Program-made: the position numbers and the translations under genes
Notes under the pieces: generated by a model
The model's database searches: none
Told to the model about the DNA's origin: nothing
What the model saw: the letters and a program-made list of their open reading frames with translations, nothing else
Part shown: positions 1 to 11,794 of the stretch, piece by piece
Position numbering within the stretch: position 1 is the stretch's first letter
How the letters are laid out: every line of letters starts with the position of its first letter
Source: Isoetes taiwanensis
Lineage: Eukaryota > Streptophyta > Lycopodiopsida > Isoetales > Isoetaceae
Assembly: GCA_021234155.1 (NCBI GenBank)
Contig: JAJEKV010000026.1
Coordinates: 932,001 to 996,000 of the forward strand
DNA length: 64,000 bases
Reading direction: 5' to 3'

Positions 1-252
1 TCACTATTGTTTGGATTAAATTTCAAATTATGTATGACATTGAAATGATGGCTACAGCTCACAAAAACAAATATGTTGAAAAATATGACATCAAGTTGGA
101 TTTGTTTGGGAATTTTGTTGGTCCTTTTAATAGCTTTAAATTGTTTTGTCATGAAAATTGTAACTAATTCTGATGGCTCTGTTGCTAGATTATCTCTGGA
201 ACTGTAAATTCAAGCTGGATCTGCAGTATGGTATGGCAGAGGAGGATATATA

Positions 253-660
253 ATGACAAAATTGGATACCAACAGGGTAGATACTTCTCAAATTAATCAT
301 GATCATAGTTTCTGGATTGGAACAGTTAAAGGGCACTTAATGGACAGGCTGAGTGAAGTTCCAGCAAGAGAAATATTATGGGCAAATGAATTCTGCAAAG
401 GGACTCACTTAATGACAGCTTTATTTTGGTTCATACATAGATATGGCAGAGAGATGACTGATGCTCAATTTGAACTCTACAGAGAGAGTTACTATTACCA
501 TAGGGGAAGAGCAGACTGTTTTGGAACCTTGATCCACCTAATGGCCACCTGCAACTCTGTCAGACTGCTTGAGTTGGTTGATTGGGGAAGCAACCAAATT
601 CCCATCTATCAACCTTTGATCCGTGATCACTTCCATTACCTTCATACCTATAACTTATGA
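253..660 (+). CDS. Orphan ORF, unknown protein (135 aa)
   Basis: This is an open frame of 135 codons from ATG at 253 to TGA. The frame is also open upstream to about 208, so it may be the last exon of a longer gene. The protein is rich in aromatic and histidine residues, with short runs such as MTALFWFIHRYG and ESYYYHRGRAD, and has no clear signal peptide or membrane helix. I do not recognise the family. It lies about 1.3 kb upstream of a Helitron-like 3' end, so it could be host sequence carried by that element. It could also be chance, although 135 codons without a stop in AT-rich DNA is longer than most random frames here. Confidence 0.35.
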   Translation: MTKLDTNRVDTSQINHDHSFWIGTVKGHLMDRLSEVPAREILWANEFCKGTHLMTALFWFIHRYGREMTDAQFELYRESYYYHRGRADCFGTLIHLMATCNSVRLLELVDWGSNQIPIYQPLIRDHFHYLHTYNL

Positions 661-1985
661 TTTGCTTTGCTTTTACCAGGTACAAGTTTGGCATAAAGAT
701 TCAACTGGTTGGGGATTCAGGAATTTTCTTACACAAATCTCCTCGGATCCAAAGTTTTCGAACTATGTTATTTTGCTTTACTTCTGCTATTTTAAGCTAC
801 TTTAGAATATTTTTAACTTAAATCTAATGGTCTATCTCTATGGAGATGCCTATGACATTATGTAATTGTTTTCTATAATTAATGACTAAAAAGCTTCTTT
901 CTCCTCAAAAAAAAAATACTAAGTTCGGATCAATTACATGGCAAAAATCATTAGCATTTAGATGTTAGTTTAGGTGGCACAATCTGTTAGCATTTACATG
1001 TTTGGTGTAGGTAGACATGTTAGGTTAGGTGGCACAATCAGTTAGCGCACACAATGGCGACGTAGGTAAACATTACATTTTGTTATATTTAGTGTCAACA
1101 CTCATCCTATATAACGCGTTGTGCTTGCTTGCCAAACCAACTTTGAACGAGAATAAACAATACAACATATAAGGTACATGGGACAAACGAATTTCAATTA
1201 GCTAGACCTCCTCTGACGCTTGCCCACCTGGCATAGGATCGCTTGCATGCAATCTTTTGCTCGCTTACTAAGATGCCATAATACAGTAGAGTTTAACCAG
1301 CACTACAATCCTCGAGTCCTAAGTAGCACGTCATTCAAGATCATAGCTAAAATCTATGCCGAACTACAGACACTGGAAGTCGCATGGCAAATGGGAATCA
1401 TTTCACACCTTGCAATTTGCTATCATGGAGCATGGAGAATAAGATTGCCCGGATCGAAATAATACCAAAAAAATTGGTCTCGAATTTTGGAACCACGAAA
1501 ATATTTTTCGGCCACCAAGCCACCAACAATATTAGGATATCACCCTAAAAGAGAAAACCAAAAAATTTATCCACCAAACCAAAAAATCCCAAATCAAAAA
1601 ACCTCCAAGTGTTATCTAAAGTAGTTATTACAACCCAACAATGCTAGGCATATTCTTATCATATCTCTAAAATCCACTTCTTTCTAGCAAAGATGTATCA
1701 TTGTTCTAGAGCATGTTTCGAATCATGCCAAAACATTTGCTCCATATATTCTGCAAACTGGTATGCAAGTTTTAAGTTGCTTCACACATTGACATTTTTT
1801 GTATTCATTTCATACCATGATCCATTTCACTATGTATCTAGAGATGAATTCTTTGGCATTTGTATTACATAATAAAACAACACAAAAACACACAATAATG
1901 CCCCTCACACACACATTCACAAAAACTGCCATATTCTCTAGTCTAGTGAACAATCAAACAACCACCCTTGCAATATTGTAGCAAA
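661..1985. other. Non-coding stretch, possible Helitron interior
   Basis: AT-rich, with no convincing gene. A repeated phrase (TTAGGTGGCACAATC..GTTAGC) occurs at about 971-993 and 1022-1047, separated by a short spacer. The stretch ends at the Helitron-type terminus and may be its interior. I could not fix a 5' TC end. Confidence 0.4.
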
Positions 1986-2013
1986 GCCCGGCAACGCCGG
2001 GCACCATAACTAG
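1986..2013 (+). mobile_element. Helitron-type 3' terminus
   Basis: A perfect 7-bp hairpin (GCCCGGC, loop AAC, GCCGGGC at 1986-2002) is followed after 7 bases by CTAG (2010-2013) and a host T. A GC-rich hairpin a few bases before CTRR, with insertion between A and T, is the diagnostic 3' end of plant Helitrons. No Rep/helicase ORF is visible, so this would be a non-autonomous copy. The 5' end is not determined. Confidence 0.65.
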
Positions 2014-3873
2014 TATTCACTAAGTTAACACTCAAATGCTAACTCTCTAGTTGTGGAAGTATGCTAACTTTCTAGTTGATAAAAAGTCAACCACAGTGAA
2101 CACTACAACAAAACAAAAGCAAATTAAAGAACAAAGAGGAAGGGCGAACATGGAACTAATGGAAATTCCTTTCAGTGTCTATGGGGCACGCATGCTTAAA
2201 ATAAACGTAGTGCTTCGTCCATGCTGAAGAGCGATCCAAACTTGGCTCTCAAACTGAAAAATATAGATATTTATGTACACTAATTAACAAAATGTTCTTC
2301 TTGCATTCATAATATGTTCTTCTTGTGAAAGCAAAACCTAAACTCAAACTCTGCTAAGGGAAACGTTCTGTAGGGAAAAGACACAACAACATTTAGCAGT
2401 TAGTTCTCATGAATACGTCTAGTCTCTCTATTTTTAATGACGGGAGCCGATGTGATATATTTCCACGATGATAAGGAAGGAAGGAAGGAAGGAAGTTACT
2501 TTTATCGTCCACGGAGACCAATCGGTCTATAGAGATAAGTACCAATCTTTAGTTCGATGTAATGTACTTGACAATGTGTATAGGTTTGGATATCAAATGG
2601 AGTCTTATTTTATTCGGGGGGCAATGCATGTAACAGTGGAAAAGAACAATTAAACAATGCTTTTTTATACCCTTTGTACATGATGTCCACAAACTCGAAC
2701 TCTGATAAGGGGAACGTTCCACAGATAGAAGACAAATCAACATTTACCATGCACTTCTCGTGAATACTTTCGATCTGCTCACATTATGGAAAAACAGGGC
2801 AGGTGAATAGAAAATGTAGATTCATTGTTCCCCTGATGTTCTTGCCTTTCTACTTCTAATGGCGAGAGATAGTGTAACGTATTTCGAAGAAGATACAGTG
2901 CTCCTCCAACGTCTTTACCTTTCTACTTCTAATGGCAAGAACTGGTGTGATATATTTCCAAAAAGATACGCAAAAATGTGCTAGCTTATAATTCGTTAAG
3001 ATGTACTTGAAAAGTGAATTGTACACTATTTTTAAGCATGAACTGGAATCCCACTTCCTCGTAATCTCTTATGAAGCCCAACTTTTTAGAGTTCTACTTC
3101 TTTAACAAACTCGTTTGATTGATTCTCTATCGTTGTACATTCATTGTTACTGCATTTTTTATCGCGGGATCATCATGCTCTCACTGAAGGTAGAATAACT
3201 AATCTAACTAGAGCACTAGGGGCTTAAGAGTGGAGAAAGAATGTGGTTAAGGCGATGTACAGTAAAGGTAGGCGTTAAATCAGGAGGGAAAAATAGTACG
3301 ATAACAAGAAGGTCAAATAGTTAACTTCAACTTTTTCGTCATTGCTTAATATAAATATCTAGCACAAAAAAAAATTGTGAAGCAGCCTAGGGATATGAAC
3401 TTTTGTTTCCAAGTCAATTCACAGATAGATTTTGAATAGTATAAAACATTCAACAGGTAACTTCAAAATCAACATTCAAATGCTACTTTCTAATTGTGAT
3501 AACACAAACAGGACCTTTGTTAAAAAGAATGAACGGCAATTCAATAGTCCCTAAACAAGATATCAGATCAAGGTATAAAAATAGAAAACTTTATACGAAA
3601 CTATCGTAAAACGTATCCTTACGATAATCAATGGCCATTACTAAGAAGTGATGTCATCGATTCGCGTAGCGAATCGGCATTCTTGCTCAAGACGAGCATG
3701 CATGCATTGCATGCGTCGCATGTTTTAGGCCGTTCATCAGGTTGGGCGTTTGCTACTTATTGCAGAGTTCTTCATCGACGTTTCATCGGCGCTTTCTCAT
3801 CTCTCAGCAGTATCCATGGCTCCCACCCTTCCCCCCCTTAAAATTGTTATTGATATGTTCATATTTGTTATAA
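2014..3873. other. Non-coding stretch with degenerate local duplications
   Basis: No gene is seen. A block at 2348-2465 (CTCTGCTAAGGGAAACGTTC ... GTGATATATTTCC) recurs in diverged form at 2698-2880. The phrase CTTTCTACTTCTAATGGC appears at about 2847 and 2920. A GGAA microsatellite lies at 2472-2493. Confidence 0.6.
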
Positions 3874-3975
3874 TTGTCGCGTGGCACGCGTGACCAGCCC
3901 CTCGCTTTTTCGAGGTGTAAATGTTGTTTTTTGTCGCGTGGCACTCGTGACCAGCCCCTCGCTTTTCGAGGTTTT
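3874..3975. repeat. Two-copy 40-bp direct repeat with internal hairpin
   Basis: The unit TTGTCGCGTGGCACxCGTGACC..CCCCTCGCTTTxTCGAGG occurs at 3874-3917 and 3932-3972 with two small differences. Each unit carries the short inverted repeat CCTCG/CGAGG. Confidence 0.7.
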
Positions 3976-4095
3976 TTCTCTATTGGTTTTTTCTGTTGGT
4001 GATGTGCAGGTCCAGGGGTGATGCGCGACTTCGGTATTCTCTGTGGAGCGTGGGTTTTTTTGTGGGAACGTTTAGCAGCCCTGCGTTGTCCAAGC

Positions 4096-4180
4096 CCCTT
4101 GCCGAGAATTTATCGCTAGGGTTTTTCCTCGAAAACCCGAAAGGGCGGGGTTTTTTAATCCCGGCGATAAGCTCTCGGCA
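4096..4180. repeat. Imperfect foldback (long hairpin)
   Basis: The outer arm TGCCGAGAATTTATCGC pairs with GCGATAAGCTCTCGGCA at 15 of 17 positions. Inner arms AAAACCCG and CGGGGTTTT pair as well. The whole 85-bp segment can form one long imperfect stem. CTAG follows 7 bp after the right arm, but the loop is far too long for a normal Helitron end. Confidence 0.6.
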
Positions 4181-4369
4181 GGTACACTAGCCAACATCTG
4201 TAGCACACAATTTTATTTTGGGGTCCAGGTGTTATAACTGGATATTCCCTATGTTTTCATTTTTTGGGTAGCCTGCGATGTGCAGCTACCCACCCTTTAC
4301 CATTGTAGAAAAAACTGCTGAGATGAATGAAAAGCCTATTCTCATCTCTCAGCAGTATCCATGGCTTCT

Positions 4370-5349
4370 ATTCTTTGATCTCATGCGAAGGAGGGGCTTC
4401 TTCTTGCATGAGCTTCTCTTTCTTGGCCATTCATATCCTTTCTAACCTCTTCTATCTTTGCCCTTTTGTCCGGCTTAGGACAATCTTCAACCTTTCTCCT
4501 GAGATCTAGTATTTGAAGTTCTCTGGTATCGGGATGTTGTTGGTTTCATGCGAGTCGCAGTGCAAGAATTTCCTACATCCCTATTCAACAAGACGAATTA
4601 ACCAAAAATAATTTCATATGCCACCTACTTACGATGGCTTACTTGTGATTGCGTCACGATTCCCTAACAACTGATAAAGCATATAACGTAGACTCGTAAA
4701 CCAATTCCCTTCAGCTCGTTAACATTTCAACATTGAAACCTTTGCATGCTACAAAAAAAAAAAAAAAAAAAAAAAAAAGAGAGAGTACAAATAAACATTT
4801 TCATAAACCTCAATACAACAGTACATGCAGTTTCACACGTATGAACCTAAAATCATTGAAGCAATGTTTAATGCTATAAATACTTCAACTTGTGATGTTG
4901 TTTGTCCTACAATCATAACATTTGTGTCAAACCCATGCACCACTTTTTGGTGTAACTTCTAAGTCGGCCGAGAACGCTGATTTCCATCATTGTCACGCAG
5001 CCTAATCGTTGGACCATACAACAATACTACGGACAAAATGTCAAAATAATGGGTAGCAAAACTCGAAATAGGTAAACATATTTTTGTCAGCCGAAATACA
5101 TTACATGTCGACTGCTGATTAAGATGAATTCATATACGCAACCTTCAACGGTTTCACAGACAACTAAAGCTATGCCATACAGAAATTCAACTTCGGCCAT
5201 CAGTTTTGTGTAGAAATGTAGTCGTGAATATGGATTATTGCTAACAAATACATATAAAGAGAGGACGACTGACCAGTACAGATGTTCGTGTGGGAAAACA
5301 GGTTGAATCATCGGGTAAGGCGCTGGCATAAACATAAATATGATTAGGT
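4370..5349. other. Non-coding stretch
   Basis: No gene is recognised. A poly-A run followed by GA repeats lies at about 4751-4786. The remainder is AT-rich single-copy-looking DNA leading into the OB-fold gene. Confidence 0.5.
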
Positions 5350-5392
5350 ATGTTTGGCGTTTCCTTGAAAGACTTCATTTGTTCTTTATTAG

Positions 5393-6625
5393 GAACTGGA
5401 CGTTCCATTAAACAACAGCCACTTGTGCTTGTTCAGTACGGAAACATTCATCGTTGCACTCTAGGAACGAGGCTTCGTGTTGTAACAGCTGACGTTGTTG
5501 ATCCAAGTGCTGGTGAAACTATTGCAGTCTCTGCACATGGAGAAGAAGCTGATCGAACAGTTCGTCTGCTTAAACGTGGCAATTGGCTAAGCATCAGAAA
5601 TTATAAAATTCGAGCAATCAACCGTAAGTATGAGTTTGCAGACTGTGAGAATGCAATACGCATAGTAGCAGCCACCGAATTATCTCTCATACCGATACAA
5701 CAAATTGTTTTGAGGCTCTCTCCAACGCCAGGCTTAACAATATCCCAACTGTTGAACGCACCGCCTGAACCGTCATCGAATGGAAGCTTAATTGCAACAG
5801 TTATCGGAATAGACGAGTCCAAGAACAATTGTTGTCTATATATTGCTGATGGTATTGAACTTTTTGACACAGCTAATTTGTTCTTTTGGCCTGAGCAGGA
5901 GGATATATATGAGCATCTGAAAGGGCTATTTCTATCTGGAGCTAAGCCCGTAGTTCTTTTCAAGAGCATTTGCACGATCCATATTATCTAATAGCAACAG
6001 TCTAGTCACAAACAATGCAACAATGGTTTTCCGCCCTGCTACTGATCCAACAACAAGTGCATTTCCTATTGTTTTTAAATGTAAGGTTGATTTCCCTAAC
6101 TATCTACGCAACGTTGTCTTCCCAAGACACAATCATTTGCCAAACAATGGACAGGTATTTCTTTATTCATTACATTGTCGGTTATTTTACCTTTGTCACT
6201 ATCTGACTGCTATGCTACGTTGACATTGAACTAATTTTCCATTGTTACATTTAACCGTAATATACTTGTTATGCTTACCTAATCTTGTTTGGTCTTAAAC
6301 ATTACAGGTTACAGGCAAACTGCATCTTAGAAGCGGTGGAGCAAACAAAGTAAAAACTGTTTGCAGAACATGCGTTGAAGACAATGACATGGATAACGTT
6401 TGCAAAAATTGTGGCAACCGTGATGTCAAGACTCACCTAACGCTGCATGGTAAAATTGTGACAGAGACAGATTCGATTCCGGTAAACATTGGTGGTTGCA
6501 CATTAGATCAACTGCTAGAGAACACAAAAACAGACACACTTTCTGTACTCATAAAGGATCCAGTTCAGTTTCGAGATACGCTGCTCGATTACAATCCAAT
6601 AAAGACCTTCTCCGTTAAACTATGA
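5393..6625 (+). pseudogene. OB-fold / zinc-ribbon protein, copy A (frameshifted)
   Basis: Two exons are supported: 5393-6154 (after a likely acceptor TTTATTAG, though the frame is open from ATG 5350) and 6308-6625, with intron GT at 6155 and AG at 6306-6307. The first part reads like an RPA-family OB fold: VVTADVVDPSAGETI, then a basic stretch ending LKRGNWLSIRNYKI. A second OB-like segment follows (IATVIGIDES, FLSGAKPVVLFKS). Exon 2 carries a four-cysteine zinc ribbon, C-x2-C-x9-C-x2-C, around 6362-6415. The frame breaks near 5968: homology to copy B continues in another frame from about 5969. A role in single-stranded DNA binding is inferred from the fold. The exact family is not recognised. 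A Helitron-borne RPA-like gene and a meiotic or shieldin-like OB protein are alternatives. Confidence 0.6.
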
Positions 6626-7115
6626 TGGGACCATCATTGACTTCAGTCAAAAATAATGTCCGTGAGTCTTGCACTTGCTTCCTTAATGCAACATAATATA
6701 ATTTCTGTATGTATTGCTCATTCATACGTATAGTATACCTACTTTTATTTAGGGTGAAATATGAAGTTTAATTCCTGATTTCCTTCGACAACCTTTAAAT
6801 CGTTTGTTGCAGAGGTTTCTAATTTTATTGAAAACATATAAGCGTTAAACATTTGTTGTGGCCTTTGAAGCCACATTTTGGACATGAAAATATTAAATCC
6901 GGCTTTTCTCTAAACTTTTAACTCTCAGTTTTATGATTTGTTATTCATCTGCTTTAGAAAATACAGAGGGGACAGTTGGCATGTTCCATCTCAGCACTAG
7001 TGTGTTCTTGGTTGTCTCCTTTGTTTACCAGACTAGGTTCTTCATTAGACAACATTTCAATAGTTGAAGCCTGCTCTGTTGCACTAGGTTCTTTCGCCTT
7101 CTGGATGTCACCATA
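6626..7115. other. Intergenic stretch between convergent copies
   Basis: AT-rich sequence with no gene, between the 3' ends of the two convergent OB-fold copies. It presumably holds both 3' untranslated regions. Confidence 0.5.
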
Positions 7116-7822
7116 TCATATTTCTGCCTCTGTGGGTGGTTGGTGGTCACATTCCTTCACCACCTCATTAGAAGGCGCAAGATCAGGCCTTTGACCTTGC
7201 TCTTCTGCCTGGAGGTCAACCTGTTCATCTATTGTGCGGATTTCTTGTTCTTGCTGAAAATCAAGCAGCTTGGGTCTGGAGACAAATGTTTGTTTTGTCT
7301 CTGTTAGACTAGGTCCTTGTTCCACAGGAAGGTCAACCTGTTCTTTGGCAGCATGGGGTTTTTCTTGCTTATGAACCTTGACATGTTCCACCTCAGCACT
7401 AAGGTGGTTGCCTTCTCTCCTCATGCAAGTGACTTCCTTCATCGTATTTCAACATGCAGGCTGGTTCCTTTTTCTACGGTTAGCCTCAATGGTTTTGTAG
7501 GTTGTGCGTAACATCCACCATGCACATTATTTCATTAGAAGGCACATGTGCTTCAATAGCAGCCGATTCTTGCACAATACGCCTCTAATTGATTGTTTCT
7601 TTGTTCTTCGACAGTCAACCTTTTCATTTCTTTTTTGGTTTTGTTCGCCTTGATACGTTCCATCTCGACCTCGGGAGGTTGTTGATTGTCTTCTTCACCG
7701 CAACACACTAGTTGCTTCATTAGTAAGTGAGCATTACCTCGATTATCCGGACCGGGCTCTTGTCCTCTTGCCTCCATTATGATAGGTTCTTCTTCCTTAC
7801 GGGTTAGGATAGTTTTTTCCAC
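7116..7822 (-). pseudogene. Acidic, Glu/Gln-rich tail frames downstream of copy B
   Basis: Two open frames (7822-7553 and 7442-7116) continue the low-complexity C-terminal style of copy B. They are rich in E, Q, K and P, with recurring phrases such as EVEHVKVHKQEK and EQVDLQAEEQGQ. They are probably the former C-terminal tail of copy B separated by stop codons, or further exons. No domain is recognised. Confidence 0.4.
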
Positions 7823-7890
7823 CTTAGAAGATGAGCTTGTCTATGTGCAATCTCGGGATCATTATGTTCTTGCTTCACTATATTGGCTCG

Positions 7891-9235
7891 TCATTCTTGG
7901 ATATACGCCTTTGCCGGTCCTCCATCAATGTCATTTGAGGCAGGGTGTTCTGCCTCTTGAACATCAACCTTTTCTGTAGAATGAATTGCTTGTGGTTTGT
8001 CTTTTTCCTCCAGCATACTAGCTTTTATCTCATTCCCACATGTTTGTGGAGGTATTTCAAGAACTTCTATGCCAGTTCTGATGCATTCTTGTGGTGAAAG
8101 CTGTTTCTGTGATTTCTCATATTCAGGAAGCTTATAATTACCCATCTCAGATTTCTGTAAATCATCATTTGCTTCCAAAATTTGCCCACCTACAGAAATA
8201 CGCACGGTCTTGGTTGGCGTCACTATCTTTCCTGATATTGTCAACTGTCCTTTTACATCTCGCCTGCCACACCTAATGCATACAACATCCACCCGATTCT
8301 CCTCCAAGCAACTACTGCAAACAGACTTGATAACGCTTTTAGAAGCAATCTGTAATCGCAGCTGCCCTATAATCTGATCCACACATGTAGAATTGATTAC
8401 ACAACTCCGGAAATACTAAATCATATAAACATAACACGTGCAATACATTTATGAAACTACAAAATGGTACCTCACCACCGTTCAGCAACCGATTATGAGC
8501 CGAGAAAACAACATTCCTTAGAAATTCAATAAAAGCACCATCGTATTTAAAAACAGTAGGAAATGCCCTCTTAGAAGGACTTGCCAAAGGCCTGAACGCT
8601 AGAGTTGCACCTGTGGTGATAAGACTACGAGAATTCGACACAATACAACGTGTTAAACTCTTGAACAATGCCACTGGCCTTGCTCCAGACAAATACAAAG
8701 TCTTCAGGCGCTCGAACAAAGACCTCTTCTCACTGCAAAAATACAGGTCGACTGAGTCCTCATCTCGTACACCATCTGCAATATGCAGCAAAGGCTCACT
8801 CCTTGTCTCATCCAAACCGATGATCGTAGCCATGACACTACCATTGACTCGCAAATGGCATGGCGTATTTAACAAAGCTGCTATATTCAATCCTCGTGTA
8901 GGCAGCAATTTCAACACTATCTACTCACTTGAAACAAAACAAATTCTGTCTGAGGCAAAATTTGTATCACACCATCACAATCCCCATACTGAAAGGTACG
9001 ATCAATAGGCGCAATCCCATAGTTCTTAATGTCTAACCAAGTTCCGGGCTTAAGGAACCGTTGTGCACGACGGAATCCACTCCCTTCTGCACTGATCGAT
9101 ATGGTTTCACAAGCATATCGATCTACCACATCTGCCATCACAACACATTCTTTGTAGGAGCCCGTCCACTTTGTATGCCTATATTGCACAAGTACAAGTA
9201 CTCGTATACAATTAGCGTGTGGAGTACCTCTTCAA
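7891..9235 (-). pseudogene. OB-fold / zinc-ribbon protein, copy B (frameshifted)
   Basis: This is a paralogue of copy A in the opposite, convergent orientation. Upstream exon: from about 9235 down to 8471, with the OB motifs VMADVVDRYACETIS and FLKPGTWLDIKNYGI, then IATI-type and LSGARPVALFKS segments. The intron is 8470-8374, at the same place as in copy A. The second exon is 8373-7891 with zinc ribbon C-x2-C-x8-C-x2-C followed by KGQLTISGKIVT. Relative to copy A there is a frame break with a stop near 8917-8930. Unlike copy A, the second exon continues about 85 codons past the zinc ribbon into an acidic tail. Function is inferred only as nucleic-acid binding. Confidence 0.6.
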
Positions 9236-9357
9236 TATAATAGCCATTGGAGTTTACACTTGACGTGTCTGCCGGCGCTTCTTCAACTACTTTGCAACCT
9301 CGCATCATCAATCCCGGCATCTATTGCAGAAGATAGAAAGTCAATGTATGATTTATA

Positions 9358-9632
9358 TATTTTGTTTGAACACATTTAATCTAAATCATGATGTCAACAT
9401 TCGTGCTTTGTTGTAAGCTTGAGTGTTCGTACATGCTTGGCATGAAAAACTGTCTAGAGGGCTTCATGCCAAGCGCGAATGGCTCGAAATTAATGCCGGG
9501 CTTCTGAAGTAGTCGTGTCAGGCATATATGCATGTAGACTGGGCACTGCAGGCCTAGCATAAACAACCAAACATTATGCCTGGTACGAACGTTGACATCA
9601 TGATTAAGATTAAATGTGTTCAAACAAAATAT
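9358..9632. repeat. Foldback (MITE-like) element
   Basis: Arms of about 45 bp pair: TTTGTTTGAACACATTTAAT.. near 9360-9408 is the near-complement of ..TTAAATGTGTTCAAACAAAA at 9583-9630. The interior also carries shorter self-complementary pieces around GCTTGGCATGAA / TTCATGCCAAGC (9436-9475). The transcript would fold into an extended hairpin, so a non-autonomous TIR element or a small-RNA precursor are both possible. Confidence 0.65.
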
Positions 9633-9650
9633 CTGCATGCAGACTGTGAA

Positions 9651-10187
9651 CTTCACGCCTAGCATGTACGATTTAAGCATGCATGTCCAGGCAACGACCA
9701 GATTATGATTTTGATAATTTAAATCTCTAAACTTGCTCTTATAGAAACTTGTGCTTTAAGATTCTACTACTCTACCTCCCTTCCATCTCCCTACCTACAT
9801 AATTTGTGAGTCTGTCATCTAAATTCCAGTGCTAATTATGATTCCAAAATGTAGAAGTCCTTATGCTTCTTATTAAGAGAGAACGCAAAGACAAAAAATG
9901 CACACTAAATATCAGATGAGATGAACAAGAAAGCAGCATATTTGCGCATTCCTTTGATTTACAGAAACATAACTCTAAGGCTAAACTCTAACTGTGCAGA
10001 ACAATTTAGAATGAATATTTCGGAAATGAACACTTAAAGTCTATAAAAACTTATCTTATGTTAGAATCGTGGAAAACTTGATTGTCTCTTGCTTTCTAAT
10101 GGAGTACTGCAGGAGACTTACTCTCATTTGCAGTAGGTGCTACATGCATGTCTCTTGGCACTTTGACCATTCTCCATATTCTTCCTC
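9651..10187. other. Non-coding left flank of the LTR element
   Basis: AT-rich sequence with no gene. It ends in the target-site copy AAGAC. Confidence 0.5.
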
Positions 10188-10192
10188 AAGAC

Positions 10193-11793
10193 TGTGACGT
10201 TCCACGTATTTATACGGTCTACTATACGGGACACGTACAAATACAAGCACGTCACTCCCTAAAGGTACGCTACCATGGGGGTATGGGAACTTAATTGCAA
10301 CCTAGGGGGTTACCTTAAAAAAGATTAAATTAGCTATGCTAATTTAACACATTAATAATAATAACCTATAACCTAGGAAATTAGGCTAATTACCATTTGG
10401 GAAGGCGCCACCTGCCCCAATCGATTGGGCAGCATGGGGATTGCCAAGTTTGGATGCCAACTTGACCCTATCCCGGGATTGACTCACGAAGATCGACCAA
10501 GGAAGGCCCGGGGCCATCGGACACTTCTGCGAGAAGATCACCATAACGCCGTCCACGTGAAGTAGCAACTGAATTCTCAACTCCCGAGGAAGATGGAGGC
10601 CCCATGGAAGCGAGTCCGGCCCAATTGGTGGTAGTTGGCTATGTGAATTCTAGTTAACATTTGGTTGTGTCCGTCTCTCTGTTCTCTTTGTGAATCAATC
10701 ATAGAAACTAACCCTTGATTGTACAAACAAGTTCTCTTTATATTCAATTACGGTTTTCTACGAGAAAGGATGGATTGTTAGCTCTTTTGTTTAATCGACT
10801 CACTCAAAGCGGGGGATTACGGGGTAGAGACCTCCGAACAGTGTATTGTAGTATGCTCCTAGATAATACGTAGAGTCCCATTAAATGCTGCACTGTGCAC
10901 AAGAACCCACGGGTCCTAGATGCTATGGTGCGGCTTAGCACCGGACAAGGAACACAGGTGGTGACATGAGGGGTGGGGTCTTGCATGAGCATACAAGGCT
11001 CCGAGACTCCTACTGATGGGCTAGGCGATAGCCGGTCACGTTGAGGGGCGGGTATGGGTCCGACACTCCACGGGTGTAGAGGTGTGATCCGTATGGAGCA
11101 CCATGCACTTTGAGTAGATTTAGGGTGAGTAAAGTCCGCACGGATCGCGGGTCGCTGATGCGCACGTATTCTCTAGCTCACCCATGGAACCCTTTGTGAT
11201 TACGGAAGGGGCGCCTCCCCAGGCCTGCCTCATCGGACCAAAGCGTCATGAACACGAGTAGGCTCGGGAGGGTGATGCCCCGAGTTTGCGTCTCAGGAAG
11301 GCTATAGCAAAGCCATAGCATGAATCGACCCATCCGCAAAGTGTGCCTGAGGGGCGGATGGAGTGGACAACCCTAGCCAATGTTCTATGCCGATAGCGCC
11401 ATGCCAAGACTCGGTCTGGCTTTGATCCCTTGAGGCCCGGCCGTCGGTCGATCCTCACGAGAGTCGAGGCGGGGTAGAACACGGGTTACGGGTGTTTTCT
11501 TAGGATTAGATGCATATTCTATGCGTTGGTATATTAGATGGATTCGCCACCCTTCGTGGTGGTTATTTATGTATATTCATGCTGTGTGCTAACCCTTGTA
11601 TTCATGCTTCCGCGACGTAGGAGTCCCATTGAAGGCGTGGGCGAATGACCCTTTCAGTGTCCTTCTTTGGGCCTCATTTCATAGATGGCCGAAATAGGCG
11701 GAGAGGGCCCCGCTCATGGTGAGATGATTGCCATGGGAGGGAAAGTCCCGTATGTATCGTCCGTCGGGTCATTATATATTCTGGGGCGTCACG
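10193..11793 (+). repeat. 5' LTR
   Basis: It starts TGTGACGTTCC and ends GCGTCAC(G), which lacks the final A of the 3' copy. It aligns along its length with 21745-23354. Differences are mostly single-base and small indels in GC-rich parts, while the AT-rich block (10660-10770) is nearly identical. Confidence 0.93.
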
Positions 11794-11794
11794 G

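Larger units (their letters stand above)
3793..4367. repeat. 26-bp direct repeats bracketing a hairpin-rich segment
   Basis: CTCATCTCTCAGCAGTATCC plus ATGGCT occurs at about 3797-3822 and again at about 4342-4367. The roughly 520 bp between them hold the tandem unit at 3874 and the foldback at 4096. The repeats could be an old segmental duplication or the edges of a small element. Confidence 0.5.

Noticed and set aside
4096-4204. Second Helitron 3' end (hairpin then CTAG)
   Set aside because: The stem encloses a loop far larger than Helitron hairpins, and the pairing is imperfect.
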